A DNA stretch of 64,000 nt, from contig NZ_CP031733.1 of the NCBI RefSeq assembly GCF_003086355.1, positions 744,001 to 808,000 of the forward strand. Reading direction: 5' to 3'. This document shows, piece by piece, positions 8,878 to 18,298 of the stretch. A model generated the notes under the pieces. That model was given only the letters and a program-made list of their open reading frames with translations. It was not told the origin of the DNA and ran no database searches. The stretch's first letter is position 1, and the number at the start of each line of letters is the position of its first letter. The DNA comes from Streptococcus chenjunshii (GTDB lineage: Bacteria; Bacillota; Bacilli; Lactobacillales; Streptococcaceae). The position numbers and the translations under genes were made by a program.

Positions 8878-9549
8878 ATGCTGGATGAGATACTGAATAA
8901 ATTTAAAGAAAAGAAATTTATGTTTATATCGGCTTTAATCAGTGTGCTGTTGATCTTGACTGTCTTATCTTTTTATATTTTTTCTCATAGATCACAGCAA
9001 AAAGACAGTGATAGTTTTTCAGCCTATCAAACGATTCTTAACAGTTCAGGGAGCAAGCAAACGGCACTTTCAGGCAAGGATTCACAAAAGCAGGCCGATA
9101 ATGCGGAGATTACAATTGATATAAAAGGGGCTGTTCAGAAAGAAGGTGTCTATACCTTGCCAGCAGGTAGCCGAGTAACTGATGCGGTCAAACGTGCTGG
9201 CGGCCTGACAGCAGAAGCAGACAGAAAATCGGTCAATCTCGCGCAAAAGATTGAAGATGAAGCTGTTATTTATATTGCTGAAAAAGGTGAAAATATCAGT
9301 GTCATTCCGCCGTCATCAGCTTCGGGAGCTGACAGCACCGAACCCGGAGCTGGAGAAAAAATTAACTTAAACACTGCGACTCTCGCTGAACTTCAGACCC
9401 TTTCAGGTATTGGAGTCAAACGGGCTCAGGATATTCTTGATTACCGTGACAGCAAAGGGAGGTTCAGTTCTGTAGATGAGCTGGCTGAAATTTCGGGTAT
9501 TGGCGAGAAAACGTTGGCAAAGCTTAAAGAAGAGGTGACGGTTGATTAA
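8878..9549 (+). CDS. comEA: Competence DNA receptor ComEA
   Basis: A 223-residue membrane-anchored DNA receptor for transformation. It has an N-terminal membrane segment (about residues 14-35), a Ser/Gln-rich linker, an SLBB domain (IDIKGAVQKEGVYTLPAG), and a C-terminal helix-hairpin-helix DNA-binding domain (INLNTATLAELQTLSGIG and IPGIG-like ISGIGEKT). I chose ATG 8878 after GAGGAGGGG; the frame is open further upstream but that part overlaps the terminator and com-box. It overlaps comEC by eight bases, and both are expected to be SigX-controlled. Confidence 0.92.
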   Translation: MLDEILNKFKEKKFMFISALISVLLILTVLSFYIFSHRSQQKDSDSFSAYQTILNSSGSKQTALSGKDSQKQADNAEITIDIKGAVQKEGVYTLPAGSRVTDAVKRAGGLTAEADRKSVNLAQKIEDEAVIYIAEKGENISVIPPSSASGADSTEPGAGEKINLNTATLAELQTLSGIGVKRAQDILDYRDSKGRFSSVDELAEISGIGEKTLAKLKEEVTVD

Positions 9550-11773
9550 CGGTTATCCGATTAAACTGATTCATCTGGCTTTTTTACTGCTTCTGCTCTA
9601 TTTTTGGTTTTTTTCTGCAACTATTTTAGGTCTGTTTTTATTCGCTTTTGCTCTAATCTGTCTTTTCAGGCAATACAGCTGGCAGAAAGCTTTGTTAGCA
9701 ATGCTGATTTTAGCAGCTTTTGCTGTTTACTTTGGCTTTTGGCAGAAACGACAGGAAAAAGCTTATCAGGAAGCACCCGCTGCGATTCGTTATATTGAGC
9801 TCGTTTCGGACAGTATTGCAGTCAACGGTGACTTGCTTTCTTTTCAAGGGAAATCTGATGGCAGAAAATATCAAGTATTTTATCGATTCCAATCAAAAGA
9901 GGAAAAAGATTTCTTTAATAGCCTCAGTGATACTGTCATTCTGCAGGTAGAAGGTGAGATAGCAGAAGCGGAAACAGTCCGTAATTTTGATGGTTTTGAC
10001 TATCGCAGCTACTTGAAAAATCAGGGAATTTACCGCCTGATTGAGCTGAAAAATATCCAACAGTTCAGGCAGCTGTCATCGAAAACTCCCTTACATTATC
10101 TGCAGGAATGGCGCCGAAAAGCTGTTATTTTTATTCAGCATCATTTTCCTGCCCCTATGAGATACTATATGACAGGCCTCTTATTTGGCTACTTGGATAA
10201 ATCTTTCGATGAAATGGCAGATCTGTATACCAGCCTTGGTATTATTCATTTATTTGCCTTATCAGGAATGCATGTCGGTTTCTTTGTCAGGCTTTTCCGC
10301 TTTTGCTTTTTGCGTTTAGGTATGAGGCGCGATTATGTGGACTATCTGCAAATTCCTTTTTCCTTTTTATATGCTGCTTTGACAGGTTTTTCTGTATCTG
10401 TTATGCGCAGTCTGGTTCAAAATGGTTTCTCTAATCTTGGTATTAAAGGAGTAGACAATTTTGCCCTGACCCTTATGACGTTTTTCTTGATAATGCCGCA
10501 TTTTCTTTTGATAAGGAGTGGGATTTTATCCTTTGCCTATGCTTTTATATTGATTTTGATAGATTTTTCCAGTCTCGGCCGCTATCAGAGAAAACTGGCT
10601 GAGTCTTTGACCCTTGCTATTGGTATTTTACCGCTAGTGCTTTATTTCTTTTCCGTTTTTCAGCCCTTATCTGTTTTTTTTACTATTTTCTTTTCGCTGA
10701 CTTTTGAATTTCTTTTTTTACCTTTGCTGACTGTCATTTTTCTGCTTTCTCCCTTTATTAAAATAACTTTTGTCAATTCTTTATTTGTCCTTCTGGAAAG
10801 TATTATCAATCAGCTCAGTCAGTTTTTTTCCCGTCCCTTAGTTTTAGGCCAGCCTCAGTTACCGATTCTTATTTTGCTGTTTATTTTACTGGGACTGCTT
10901 TATGATTTTTATCATCGAAAGAAACTGGCTTTGCTGCTGACTTTGCCGATTGCTCTTTTATTTTTCAGCAGCAAACTGCCCTTAGAAAATGAGATAACGA
11001 TGATAGATGTCGGACAGGGAGACAGTATCTTTTTAAGAGATATGCAGGGGAAAACCATTTTGATTGACGTAGGTGGGAGACCGGTTTTCACCAATAAAGA
11101 AAGTTGGCAGAAAAGATGGGGGAAGAGCAATGCTGAGAAGACTCTGATCCCCTATCTGCGCAGCCGCGGGGTCAGTAAAATTGATCAGCTGGTCTTAACA
11201 CATGCAGATACAGACCATGTAGGCGATTTGCAGGTTTTGGCTAAATATTTTAAAATCGGAGAAATTTTAATCAGTCCAGGCAGTTTGACTCAGAATGATT
11301 TTGTTCAGACCTTAAAAGCAATGAAGACTGAAGTTCGTACTGTTAAAGCAGGAGACAGTCTGTCAATTATGCAGAGCCGTTTGTATGTTTTACACCCTTA
11401 TCAAACAGGAGATGGCAGCAATAATGATTCAATAGTATTATACGGCTATCTGCTTAATCAGAGTTTTCTATTTACAGGTGATTTAGAGAAGGAGGGGGAA
11501 GAGAAGCTGATGCAGCTTTACAGCCGTCTGCCTGTTGATGTGTTGAAGGTAGGTCATCATGGCAGCAAGGGTTCAACAAGTTCAGAATTTTTGAGTTTTA
11601 TCAAGCCTAGGTATGCTTTAATCTCTGCAGGTGTTGGCAACCGCTATCAGCATCCACATCAGGAAACACTGAATCGGTTAAAAGCAGTTTCTGTAAAGAT
11701 TTACCGGACAGATCTTCAAGGAGGTATACGCTTTCGGGGCTGGAACAGCTGGCAGACGGAGACTGTAAAATAG
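9542..11773 (+). CDS. comEC: Competence DNA channel ComEC
   Basis: A 743-residue polytopic protein that forms the channel for single-stranded DNA entry. Seen: N-terminal membrane segments, an OB-like extracellular part (~65-180), the Competence domain with many helices (~200-480, including LFALSGMHVGFF), and a C-terminal metallo-beta-lactamase domain with LTHADTDHVGDL and VGHHGSKGS, proposed to degrade the non-transported strand. The start is TTG at 9542 inside the end of comEA, after GAGGTG. Full length, with all expected motifs. Confidence 0.93.
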   Translation: MINGYPIKLIHLAFLLLLLYFWFFSATILGLFLFAFALICLFRQYSWQKALLAMLILAAFAVYFGFWQKRQEKAYQEAPAAIRYIELVSDSIAVNGDLLSFQGKSDGRKYQVFYRFQSKEEKDFFNSLSDTVILQVEGEIAEAETVRNFDGFDYRSYLKNQGIYRLIELKNIQQFRQLSSKTPLHYLQEWRRKAVIFIQHHFPAPMRYYMTGLLFGYLDKSFDEMADLYTSLGIIHLFALSGMHVGFFVRLFRFCFLRLGMRRDYVDYLQIPFSFLYAALTGFSVSVMRSLVQNGFSNLGIKGVDNFALTLMTFFLIMPHFLLIRSGILSFAYAFILILIDFSSLGRYQRKLAESLTLAIGILPLVLYFFSVFQPLSVFFTIFFSLTFEFLFLPLLTVIFLLSPFIKITFVNSLFVLLESIINQLSQFFSRPLVLGQPQLPILILLFILLGLLYDFYHRKKLALLLTLPIALLFFSSKLPLENEITMIDVGQGDSIFLRDMQGKTILIDVGGRPVFTNKESWQKRWGKSNAEKTLIPYLRSRGVSKIDQLVLTHADTDHVGDLQVLAKYFKIGEILISPGSLTQNDFVQTLKAMKTEVRTVKAGDSLSIMQSRLYVLHPYQTGDGSNNDSIVLYGYLLNQSFLFTGDLEKEGEEKLMQLYSRLPVDVLKVGHHGSKGSTSSEFLSFIKPRYALISAGVGNRYQHPHQETLNRLKAVSVKIYRTDLQGGIRFRGWNSWQTETVK

Positions 11774-12037
11774 GCTGTAAGTGAAGGAGAAGAAAAAAAG
11801 AAGATTCACTGAGAGCTAAGCAGACAGCAAAGAAAACATTCTTTAGATTTTTAAAGAGCTAATCTGAAAAACGATTATGATTGATGTTAAAGGTGTAAAG
11901 GTAATCTAGCATAGAAATAATTTTTTTTGCACTTTAGCAGTTTTTTAACAGAAAATTTCCTATCTTTCTGTTAAAAATCCCATTTAGAAATGCAGAGAAA
12001 AAATTACATTTTAAATTTTTCCAGCTAAATTTCAAGT
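11774..12037. other. Intergenic region between comEC and the IS30 element
   Basis: No gene is visible. TTAACAGAAA and TTTCTGTTAA form a perfect 10-pair hairpin at about 11947-11977, but without a T-run. TTTAAATTTTTCCA at 12010-12023 recurs at 13088-13101 on the other side of the IS element. Confidence 0.4.
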
Positions 12038-13073
12038 TGAAGTTAGCCACTGAATACAATTTCTCTAGGTGTCTTGTAGTTTAATATTCGTTTGGGATAA
12101 TTGTTTATCCACCATTCAATCTGAGTGGCCAGTTTTCTGGTCGCTCTTGTTTTTCCCTTGGGTAGGAAACGTCGAATAAGACGGTTGTGATTCTCATTAG
12201 AGCCTCTTTCCCAAGAGCAATAAGGGTGAGCATAGTAGATCTTCTCTTCACTAAAAATCTCGCTTAGTCTAGCAAATTCTGCCCCATTATCAGCTGTGAT
12301 TGACGTGATCTGATATTCCTGTAAAATGCTCGACAAGGCTTCGTTAACGGTTTGTGCTGTCTTACTGGGCAAGTAACGAATGATTTCATACCTGGTTTTT
12401 CGATCTGTTAATGTCAGAAAGCAAGGCGCTTTAGCCCGTGTCTGAACAACCGTATCAATCTCATAATGCCCAGCCTCCAGTCGTTGAGTGATCGCTTCAG
12501 GCCGCTCCTCAATCGACTTTCCAACAGGCATGAAATTAGGACTGGCTGTTTTCTTAGGGGATTTGCCTTTTCTTGGATACAGCCTATCTGCCTTAGTCAG
12601 CCCCAGGTACCCCTTGTCCATCCAGTAGTATATGGTGGATTGTGGGACGTTGACTTTACGTTTTGAAATCATCTCAGGTGACCACTTCAGCTTGATGTAG
12701 TGGACAATGGTTTCCTTGACTTTCTTCGTGAGACTAACAGCTTTACGGCTATTTTTTCGATTAATCTCATACACTTCCTGAGCTCTATCCGCCCTATAAA
12801 GCTTCTCAAACTTCCCCTTACGCACCTGTTGGAGGACCAGTCCACGTTTCATCTCGTTGTTTATCGTTTGAGGAGCTTTGCCTAAGAGACCTGCAATCTC
12901 ACGATTAGATTTCCCTTCTTGCTTCCAGCGTTCAATCAAGCGGCGATCAGCTATTGTCAAGTGCTTGCCTGTTGGTGTATAATGGTCTTGCATCTCTATG
13001 TCCTTTACTTGTGTTTTCGTCAACTACAAGTGTAACATAGAGGTGTTTTTTTGCATCTAAGTGGCTAACTTCA
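12038..13073 (-). mobile_element. IS30-family insertion sequence, complete
   Basis: About 1,036 bases bounded by perfect 14-base inverted ends TGAAGTTAGCCACT (12038-12051) and AGTGGCTAACTTCA (13060-13073), enclosing a single intact transposase gene. The immediate flanking bases (GT left, TT right) do not give an obvious short target duplication. The 14-base direct repeat TTTAAATTTTTCCA lies 14 bases outside each end. The insertion separates comEC from the DUF805 gene and does not break a recognisable gene. Confidence 0.9.
12043..13023 (-). CDS. IS30-family transposase
   Basis: A 326-residue DDE transposase that cuts and joins the ends of its own element. It has an N-terminal HTH (SNREIAGLLGKAPQTINNE), a second HTH-like segment (~95-130) and an integrase-like core with catalytic acidic residues in HYEIDTVV, TADNGAEF and ERGSNENHNRLIRR. 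Length and motifs are normal for IS30, so the element may be active. An internal methionine (MQDHYTPTGKH) is a possible shorter start. It is the only gene within the element. Confidence 0.93.
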   Translation of the reverse strand: MTKTQVKDIEMQDHYTPTGKHLTIADRRLIERWKQEGKSNREIAGLLGKAPQTINNEMKRGLVLQQVRKGKFEKLYRADRAQEVYEINRKNSRKAVSLTKKVKETIVHYIKLKWSPEMISKRKVNVPQSTIYYWMDKGYLGLTKADRLYPRKGKSPKKTASPNFMPVGKSIEERPEAITQRLEAGHYEIDTVVQTRAKAPCFLTLTDRKTRYEIIRYLPSKTAQTVNEALSSILQEYQITSITADNGAEFARLSEIFSEEKIYYAHPYCSWERGSNENHNRLIRRFLPKGKTRATRKLATQIEWWINNYPKRILNYKTPREIVFSG

Positions 13074-13133
13074 TTTTAGAACTTTCATTTAAATTTTTCC
13101 ATGTCTTTACCTCAGTATTTTCGGCAGATGGAT

Positions 13134-13162
13134 TTGCTTTTTTTAGAAAATCGTGGTATGAT
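13134..13162 (+). promoter_or_regulatory. Promoter of the DUF805 gene
   Basis: TTGCTT (13134-13139) and TATGAT (13157-13162) are separated by 17 bases and sit about 32 bases before the start codon. Confidence 0.65.
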
Positions 13163-13194
13163 GGAAAGATAAAATTAAAGTAGGAGTTTCTTTT

Positions 13195-13887
13195 ATGTTT
13201 ACAGCTTATAAAAAATTTTGGCTGCAGTATGCCGATTTTACTGGGAAATCTACCCGTTCTGATTACTGGTGGGTTGTTCTCTGCAACTTTTTAATTGCCT
13301 TACCCTTCGGGCTGATTACTGGGGTTCTTTTTCTGAGTCAGCTTTTTTCAACATTGGCTTCTTATAGTGACAGCTATTATACTATGTCGGAAGAAGAACT
13401 GGTTTTTCTTATTTTGAGTAATCTCGGTGCCTTGATTCCCTTAATGCTTATTGCTGCCATATGGAATATTGCTATTTTTGTCCCAACATTGGCTCTGCAG
13501 GTTCGGCGCCTTCGTGATGCCGGTTTTCACTGGGCCTTTATTTTCTTTAATTTAGGCAGTCTATTAACTGTAATACCTATTATAGGCTGGCTTTTCTCGC
13601 TTGGCTTTCAGATTGCACTCATTGTGTTTTTCTGCTTCCCAAGTAAGGAATCAGCAGGCAATAATATAGCCGCCGGTCCTGCAACAGTTACCCAAGCTCC
13701 TTTAGCTGCTCCTGATATGACAGCAAGTTCAGCTACTGGAACTTCTGCTGTAAATCAAGTTCAGCCAGAGGCAGCTGTTTCATCTCCAGAACCAGCTGTA
13801 CAGCCTGACCCGAATGCAAATTCAGCTGCTCAGATCAGTGGTGAAGACGGAACGTTAGATTCTGCTATCTCTGAAACTGGAGAATAA
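13195..13887 (+). CDS. DUF805 membrane protein
   Basis: A 230-residue membrane protein with the DUF805 signature: an N-terminal Y-x3-F then TGKSTRSDYWW, four predicted membrane helices, and LQVRRLRDAGFHW before the last helices. The final ~70 residues are Ala/Pro/Ser/Thr-rich and probably disordered. The function of DUF805 proteins is unknown. RBS GGAG is at normal distance. A tail this long and low in complexity is not part of the domain. Confidence 0.8.
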   Translation: MFTAYKKFWLQYADFTGKSTRSDYWWVVLCNFLIALPFGLITGVLFLSQLFSTLASYSDSYYTMSEEELVFLILSNLGALIPLMLIAAIWNIAIFVPTLALQVRRLRDAGFHWAFIFFNLGSLLTVIPIIGWLFSLGFQIALIVFFCFPSKESAGNNIAAGPATVTQAPLAAPDMTASSATGTSAVNQVQPEAAVSSPEPAVQPDPNANSAAQISGEDGTLDSAISETGE

Positions 13888-14120
13888 TTTTTGAAATCAG
13901 CCTGTTGTAGCTGATGAAGTCCCTTTTAGCTGCAGCTTATCTGCAGTTGACTTTGTCAGTCAGCAGGCTGTTTTTCTGGCATTATAGCTGAGAAAAGGAA
14001 AACAGTTAGGAGTGTTTCTGTGGTGGAGCTTTTAACATTCAAGGGATTAATAGCTTCTTCTTGCTCTCAGTTTGTTTCTAAGTTATTTTGATTGTGTTTG
14101 AGATGTGATAGGAAAATAAA

Positions 14121-15161
14121 ATGCTCGACATTGAAAAAATTAATCAGCTCACTAAGGAAAAATTGCTGCCAGTGACTGTTCTGTCAGGCGAAGATTTGGG
14201 GCAGTACAGTCAGATGAAGCAGCTTTTGATGGAACAGATTGGCTTTGATATTACCGATTTAAGCTATTCTTATTTTGATATGGCAGAAGCGGATTATCAA
14301 GAGGCAGAATTGGATTTGGAAAGTCTGCCTTTTTTTGCCGATGAAAAGATTGTTGTTTTTGATAATCTTTTGGATATTACCACAGCTAAAAAATCTTTTT
14401 TAGAACCTGCTGCTCTTAAACGTTTGGAGGCTTATATAGAGAATCCTGTCAGCAGCACCCGTTTGATTATTTTGGCACCGGCTAAATTAGATGGCAAACG
14501 CCGAATGGTTAAATTATTAAAGCGTGATGCGCAGATTTTTGAGGCTGGCCCAGTTAAGGAAGCAGAGCTTAAAACTTATTTTCAGAAACTGGCCCATCAG
14601 CAGGGACTTGTGTTTGAAAAGGGGGTCTTTGATGAGTTGCTGCTTAAATCTAATTTTGATTTTAGTGACATAATGAAAAACCTCCTGTTTTTAAAAGCTT
14701 ATAAAAAAGACGGTCATATTGAGGCTTCTGATGTCGCTGAAGCTATTCCTAAAACATTGCAGGATAACATTTTTGAGATGACTCAGCTCGTTTTAGGAGG
14801 TAAAATTGATGCGGCGCGTGACTTGGTCCGTGACTTGCGCTTGCAGGGTGAAGATGACATTAAACTGATTGCTGTGATGTTAGGGCAATTTCGGATGTTT
14901 ACTCAGGTGAAAATACTATCAGTACAAGGCAAAAATGAACAGCAGATTACAGCAGACTTATCAGCTTATCTCGGTCGCAGAGTCAATCCTTATCAAGTGA
15001 AATTTGCACTGCGTGATTCAAGAACTCTGTCACTTTCTTTTTTAAAACAGGTTCTGGCAGATTTAATCGAGGCAGACTACATGATTAAACAGGGACGTTA
15101 CGATAAAGATTATTTATTTGATTTAGTTTTGCTTAAAATTGCTGGCAGCAGGAGCCAGTAA
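14121..15161 (+). CDS. holA: DNA polymerase III delta subunit
   Basis: A 346-residue delta subunit of the clamp loader, which opens the sliding clamp during replication. The sequence fits HolA throughout: an N-terminal AAA-like fold without a working Walker A, SSTRLIILAPAKLDGKRRMVK-type strand and loop, the middle helical domain, and the C-terminal collar domain (VLADLIEADYMIKQGRYDKDYLFDLVLLK). It is separate from neighbours, 153 bases before sodA. HolA next to sodA is the order I recall in S. mutans. Confidence 0.92.
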   Translation: MLDIEKINQLTKEKLLPVTVLSGEDLGQYSQMKQLLMEQIGFDITDLSYSYFDMAEADYQEAELDLESLPFFADEKIVVFDNLLDITTAKKSFLEPAALKRLEAYIENPVSSTRLIILAPAKLDGKRRMVKLLKRDAQIFEAGPVKEAELKTYFQKLAHQQGLVFEKGVFDELLLKSNFDFSDIMKNLLFLKAYKKDGHIEASDVAEAIPKTLQDNIFEMTQLVLGGKIDAARDLVRDLRLQGEDDIKLIAVMLGQFRMFTQVKILSVQGKNEQQITADLSAYLGRRVNPYQVKFALRDSRTLSLSFLKQVLADLIEADYMIKQGRYDKDYLFDLVLLKIAGSRSQ

Positions 15162-15253
15162 TTTGCGAAATGGCAGAATAAACTGTCAAAGGGAGCTCTT
15201 TGGCAGTGGGTATAAAGAGGCCTTTAGCTTGCTGAAAATCATAATCAAATTCT

Positions 15254-15282
15254 TTGAAAGGCCCATGTTTTTGCGATACAAT
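15254..15282 (+). promoter_or_regulatory. Promoter of sodA
   Basis: TTGAAA (15254-15259) and TACAAT (15277-15282) with a 17-base spacer, about 31 bases before the ATG. Confidence 0.75.
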
Positions 15283-15313
15283 AGCATCATCAAAAAGAAA
15301 AGAGGAATTTGAT

Positions 15314-15925
15314 ATGGCTATTATATTACCAGATCTTCCCTACGCTTACGACGCACTTGAACCTTATATCGATACTGAGACAATGAAACTGCATCATGAT
15401 AAGCATCATGCAACCTATGTGGCTAATGTTAATGCTGCTCTGGAAAAACATCCTGAAATTGGCGAGAATTTAGAAGTTCTTTTAGCAGATGTTGAACAAA
15501 TCCCGGCAGATATCCGCCCGGCAGTTATTAACAATGGCGGAGGCCACCTTAACCATGCTCTCTTTTGGGAACTGCTTTCACCTGAAAAAACGGAACCGTC
15601 TGCAGAACTTGTTCAAGCTATTGATGAAGCATTTGGTTCATTTGAGGACTTCAAAGCTGCTTTTACTGCCGCAGCAACGACACGATTTGGCTCTGGCTGG
15701 GCTTGGCTGGTCCTCAATGGAGACGGCAGACTGGAAGTGATTTCAACAGCTAATCAGGACAGCCCGATTATGGAAGGCAAGACACCAATCTTGGCCCTTG
15801 ATGTTTGGGAACATGCCTATTATCTCAATTACCGCAATGTACGTCCGGATTATATTAAAGCTTTCTTTGAGGTGATTAACTGGCCTAAAGTGGCTGAACT
15901 TTATAAACAGGCTAAATCAGTTTAG
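15314..15925 (+). CDS. sodA: Superoxide dismutase [Mn/Fe]
   Basis: A 203-residue cytosolic Mn/Fe superoxide dismutase that converts superoxide to peroxide and oxygen. Metal ligands are visible as H in [12 protein letters not shown] in LNHALFW, and D and H in [14 protein letters not shown]. The start is ATG 15314 after AGAGGAA; the open frame upstream covers the promoter and is not coding. Mutans-group SodA is known to work with either Mn or Fe, which the sequence cannot decide. It is a single-gene unit with a terminator at 16013-16046. Confidence 0.96.
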   Translation: MAIILPDLPYAYDALEPYIDTETMKLHHDKHHATYVANVNAALEKHPEIGENLEVLLADVEQIPADIRPAVINNGGGHLNHALFWELLSPEKTEPSAELVQAIDEAFGSFEDFKAAFTAAATTRFGSGWAWLVLNGDGRLEVISTANQDSPIMEGKTPILALDVWEHAYYLNYRNVRPDYIKAFFEVINWPKVAELYKQAKSV

Positions 15926-16440
15926 AGCTGGTGAGGCGAAAACGAGCCTTTTAAAGTTACCCCCTGATGATAGGCTTAGTTCTGGAAACTAAGAACAGAA
16001 AAATCATTAATGAAAAAGGATTCAGCTCAGAGCTAATCCTTTTTTTGTTTGAGGGAGTTCAGCCAATATTGGAATAAAAAACGATTTGGAAATTATTTTT
16101 GAGGAGATAAGCCAAACAAGGCAGCCTGGCTCTTTTTAAGGTTATAAAGCAGCTGTCAAATCTTGCAGAGAACTTGGAACAGAGTTCTCTTAAGCCAATA
16201 TTAGTTTTTAGTCCTGTTTTCTTTAACAAGCAGTTTGTCCGGATTTTAGGCTGTTAGTTGTATTAAAAATTCTTCACATATTGGGGGATAGTCTGAAATC
16301 TCTGCGAATAATCGCTTTATATTTCTTAAAGACTTTTTCGGAGTCTGACAGTTTTATTTTGGGTGAATGTAAGACTAAAAATTGTCAATCTCCTTGCTTT
16401 TTTTTATCTTTGTTATAAAATAGAAAGGGTTAGGAGAAAT
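15926..16440. other. Intergenic region between sodA and the serine hydrolase
   Basis: No gene is seen in about 515 bases. Besides the sodA terminator it holds a perfect-stem hairpin AGAGAACT..AGTTCTCT at about 16169-16192 with no T-run. No known RNA family is recognised. Confidence 0.4.
16013..16046 (+). terminator. Terminator after sodA
   Basis: AAAAAGGATT and AATCCTTTTTTT with an inner AGCTC/AGAGCT stem; seven T follow. Confidence 0.85.
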
Positions 16441-17538
16441 ATGATGCATAAGAAAAAGAAAGAAATTGTGACGGGGAGTGTTATCTGCGGTTTGTTGCTG
16501 CTTGGTGTCCTTGCAGTTTTCCTGCTGATGACTAATCAAGCTATCACTCACAGCCGTAAAAATCAGCATTCTAAATCAAGTTCGGCGCAATCACAGGATA
16601 CCAGTCAGCAGGCAGCTGAGGATTTGCCGGTCAAAACACCGGAAGAAAAACAGGCGGCATTTGACGCTGATGCTGCAACGATGGAGGCTTATGGGCTGAC
16701 ATATGATTATGTTCATCTAAATTTGGCTGAAGTGGTACAGGCTTTCTTGGCGGATCAGGGGATCGAGCCTTCACAGGTTGCTTTTTCTTATAAAAATGTG
16801 GTGACTGGTGAAACCTATGCTATGAATGATACCCAGCCTATGACTGCCGGCAGTACTTATAAACTGCCTTTGAATATGCTGGTTGTCGATGCAGTAACGG
16901 AGGGTGAACTCTCCATGACAGAACGGTTTGATATTACGGGAACCGAATATGAATATCTTGGTGAGCATGATGCCTATGTGGCCCAGTTTGACGGTGCTAT
17001 GACTATTGCTGATATGCAGGAATATTCTTTGGTCTATTCTGAGAATACACCGGCTTATGCTTTAGCTGAGCGTTTGGGTGGTTTGGAGCAGGTTTATCCT
17101 ATGTTCAGCCGCTATGGGGAATCAAAGGCTGATATTAAAACCATTCAGTCTGAAGGCAATAAAACAACAACAGACTACTATATTCAGGTTTTAGATTATC
17201 TTTGGCAGCATCAGGAAAAATATGCTGATATTTTGTATTATTTAGAGCAGTCTTTCCCTGAATACTATTACCGTACCTTTATGCCAGCCGACGTAGTCGT
17301 CGCACAAAAACCAGGTTATGTTCGTGAAGCTCTCAATGTAGATGCAGTTGTGTATGAAGAAACGCCTTACATTGTGGCGATTTACACTGCTGGTCTGGGA
17401 GGTTCCGATGAGACAACTGAAGAAGTCAATAACTATGGCCTTTACCAGCTGGAGGCTTTGGCCTATGTGATCAATGAATGGCATCGTGTTAACATGAATC
17501 CAGCTCTTAATTCAGAGCAAACAGTGATTAACAATTAA
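16441..17538 (+). CDS. Membrane-anchored serine hydrolase, class A beta-lactamase fold
   Basis: A 365-residue protein with an N-terminal membrane anchor (about residues 8-32), a Ser/Gln-rich linker, and an extracellular penicillin-binding/beta-lactamase-type domain. The nucleophile motif is STYK (AGSTYKLPLN); YSEN fits the second SxN/YxN motif, and QKPGY stands where K-T/S-G is usual, so true beta-lactamase activity is uncertain. Such streptococcal proteins probably act on cell-wall peptides. The start is ATG 16441 (or 16444) after AGGAG. A bidirectional terminator separates it from the convergent TetR gene. Confidence 0.75.
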   Translation: MMHKKKKEIVTGSVICGLLLLGVLAVFLLMTNQAITHSRKNQHSKSSSAQSQDTSQQAAEDLPVKTPEEKQAAFDADAATMEAYGLTYDYVHLNLAEVVQAFLADQGIEPSQVAFSYKNVVTGETYAMNDTQPMTAGSTYKLPLNMLVVDAVTEGELSMTERFDITGTEYEYLGEHDAYVAQFDGAMTIADMQEYSLVYSENTPAYALAERLGGLEQVYPMFSRYGESKADIKTIQSEGNKTTTDYYIQVLDYLWQHQEKYADILYYLEQSFPEYYYRTFMPADVVVAQKPGYVREALNVDAVVYEETPYIVAIYTAGLGGSDETTEEVNNYGLYQLEALAYVINEWHRVNMNPALNSEQTVINN

Positions 17539-17574
17539 AAAGCTCTCGCTCATTCATTTGAAGCGAGAGCTTTT
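17537..17574. terminator. Bidirectional terminator between convergent genes
   Basis: AAAAGCTCTCGCT and AGCGAGAGCTTTT form a near-perfect stem, with A before and T after, shared by the serine hydrolase gene and the tetR-type gene. Confidence 0.88.
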
Positions 17575-18172
17575 AATTGTCAGCTTTCTGCTGCAAAATG
17601 CGGTGGCAGCTGTCAATCGTTTTTTTGTGAATATCATAGAGCAAGTTCTTAGCTTGACTGTCGCTGATATCGGGCTGTTTAAGCCAGGCAAAAATAAAGC
17701 CAGTGATGGCAGAAGCTAAGTAGGAAGTGTAAAGATAGCTGGCAGAAGTAAATCTGTCCTGAGTCAAAGAGCGGCTGCCTGTAAGGCATTTTTCAAAAAT
17801 GGTGTCGGTGCACAGTTTGAGAAAAAGCCCCTTGTCTTTGCTGGTAAGAGCGGTTATTGCTTTTTTATGTTTGGCTATGCTGTCAATGATTGCATCTGTA
17901 TATAATCTGTTGTGAGACTGGCTGATTTGGCTGAGTGTGGCTGCTTTGGGTTCAAAGGCAGCAGCCAGACTATCCAAAATCGTTGTGATGACTTCATGAT
18001 AGAGCTCGTCTTTGGTGTCATAATGAAGATAGAAGGTGTTCCGGCTGCACCGTGCCCGTTGGCAAATCTCTTTAACAGTGATGGTATAGCATTCTTTTTC
18101 ATTGATTAAAGACAGGTAGGCAGCTTTTAAATTATCTTCGGTTTTTTGATAGCGTAAGTCATTTTTATTCAT
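17573..18172 (-). CDS. TetR/AcrR-family transcriptional regulator
   Basis: A 199-residue one-component repressor. The N-terminal HTH is clear (YTITVKEICQRARCSRNTFYLHY, about residues 24-46), and the all-helical C-terminal half is the ligand/dimer domain. I chose the ATG at 18172, preceded by AAGAGGT; the frame continues upstream into the promoter region of the divergent gene. Being divergent from the flavin oxygenase gene with 126 bases between, it likely controls that gene and itself. The ligand is unknown. Confidence 0.82.
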   Translation of the reverse strand: MNKNDLRYQKTEDNLKAAYLSLINEKECYTITVKEICQRARCSRNTFYLHYDTKDELYHEVITTILDSLAAAFEPKAATLSQISQSHNRLYTDAIIDSIAKHKKAITALTSKDKGLFLKLCTDTIFEKCLTGSRSLTQDRFTSASYLYTSYLASAITGFIFAWLKQPDISDSQAKNLLYDIHKKTIDSCHRILQQKADN

Positions 18173-18204
18173 CGATGTACCTCTTATAGGACATTCTATC
18201 ATAT

Positions 18205-18226
18205 AACTGTTAATTAAGCGACAGTT
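18205..18226. promoter_or_regulatory. Candidate operator in the tetR / NMO divergent region
   Basis: Inverted repeat AACTGT..ACAGTT with a 10-base spacer, enclosed by a second pair ACATT (18191-18195) / AATGT (18235-18239). It lies between the two divergent starts, as expected for a TetR-family operator. Confidence 0.4.
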
Positions 18227-18242
18227 GAGCAGGAAATGTCTA

Positions 18243-18270
18243 TTGTTTCTGCAGATGAAAACGTTATAAT
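18243..18270 (+). promoter_or_regulatory. Promoter of the nitronate monooxygenase-like gene, with cre-like overlap
   Basis: TTGTTT (18243-18248) and TATAAT (18265-18270) are 16 bases apart. TGAAAACGTTATAA at 18256-18269 matches the CcpA site consensus TGWAANCGNTNWCA except at one base and overlaps the -10 box. Confidence 0.6.
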
Positions 18271-18298
18271 GATAGTAGAAAGGATAGAGGGTGAAGAA

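Noticed and set aside
16441..17538. True class A beta-lactamase giving drug resistance
   Set aside because: The SxxK motif is present, but the K-T/S-G motif is altered and the layout is that of a streptococcal membrane-anchored serine hydrolase.
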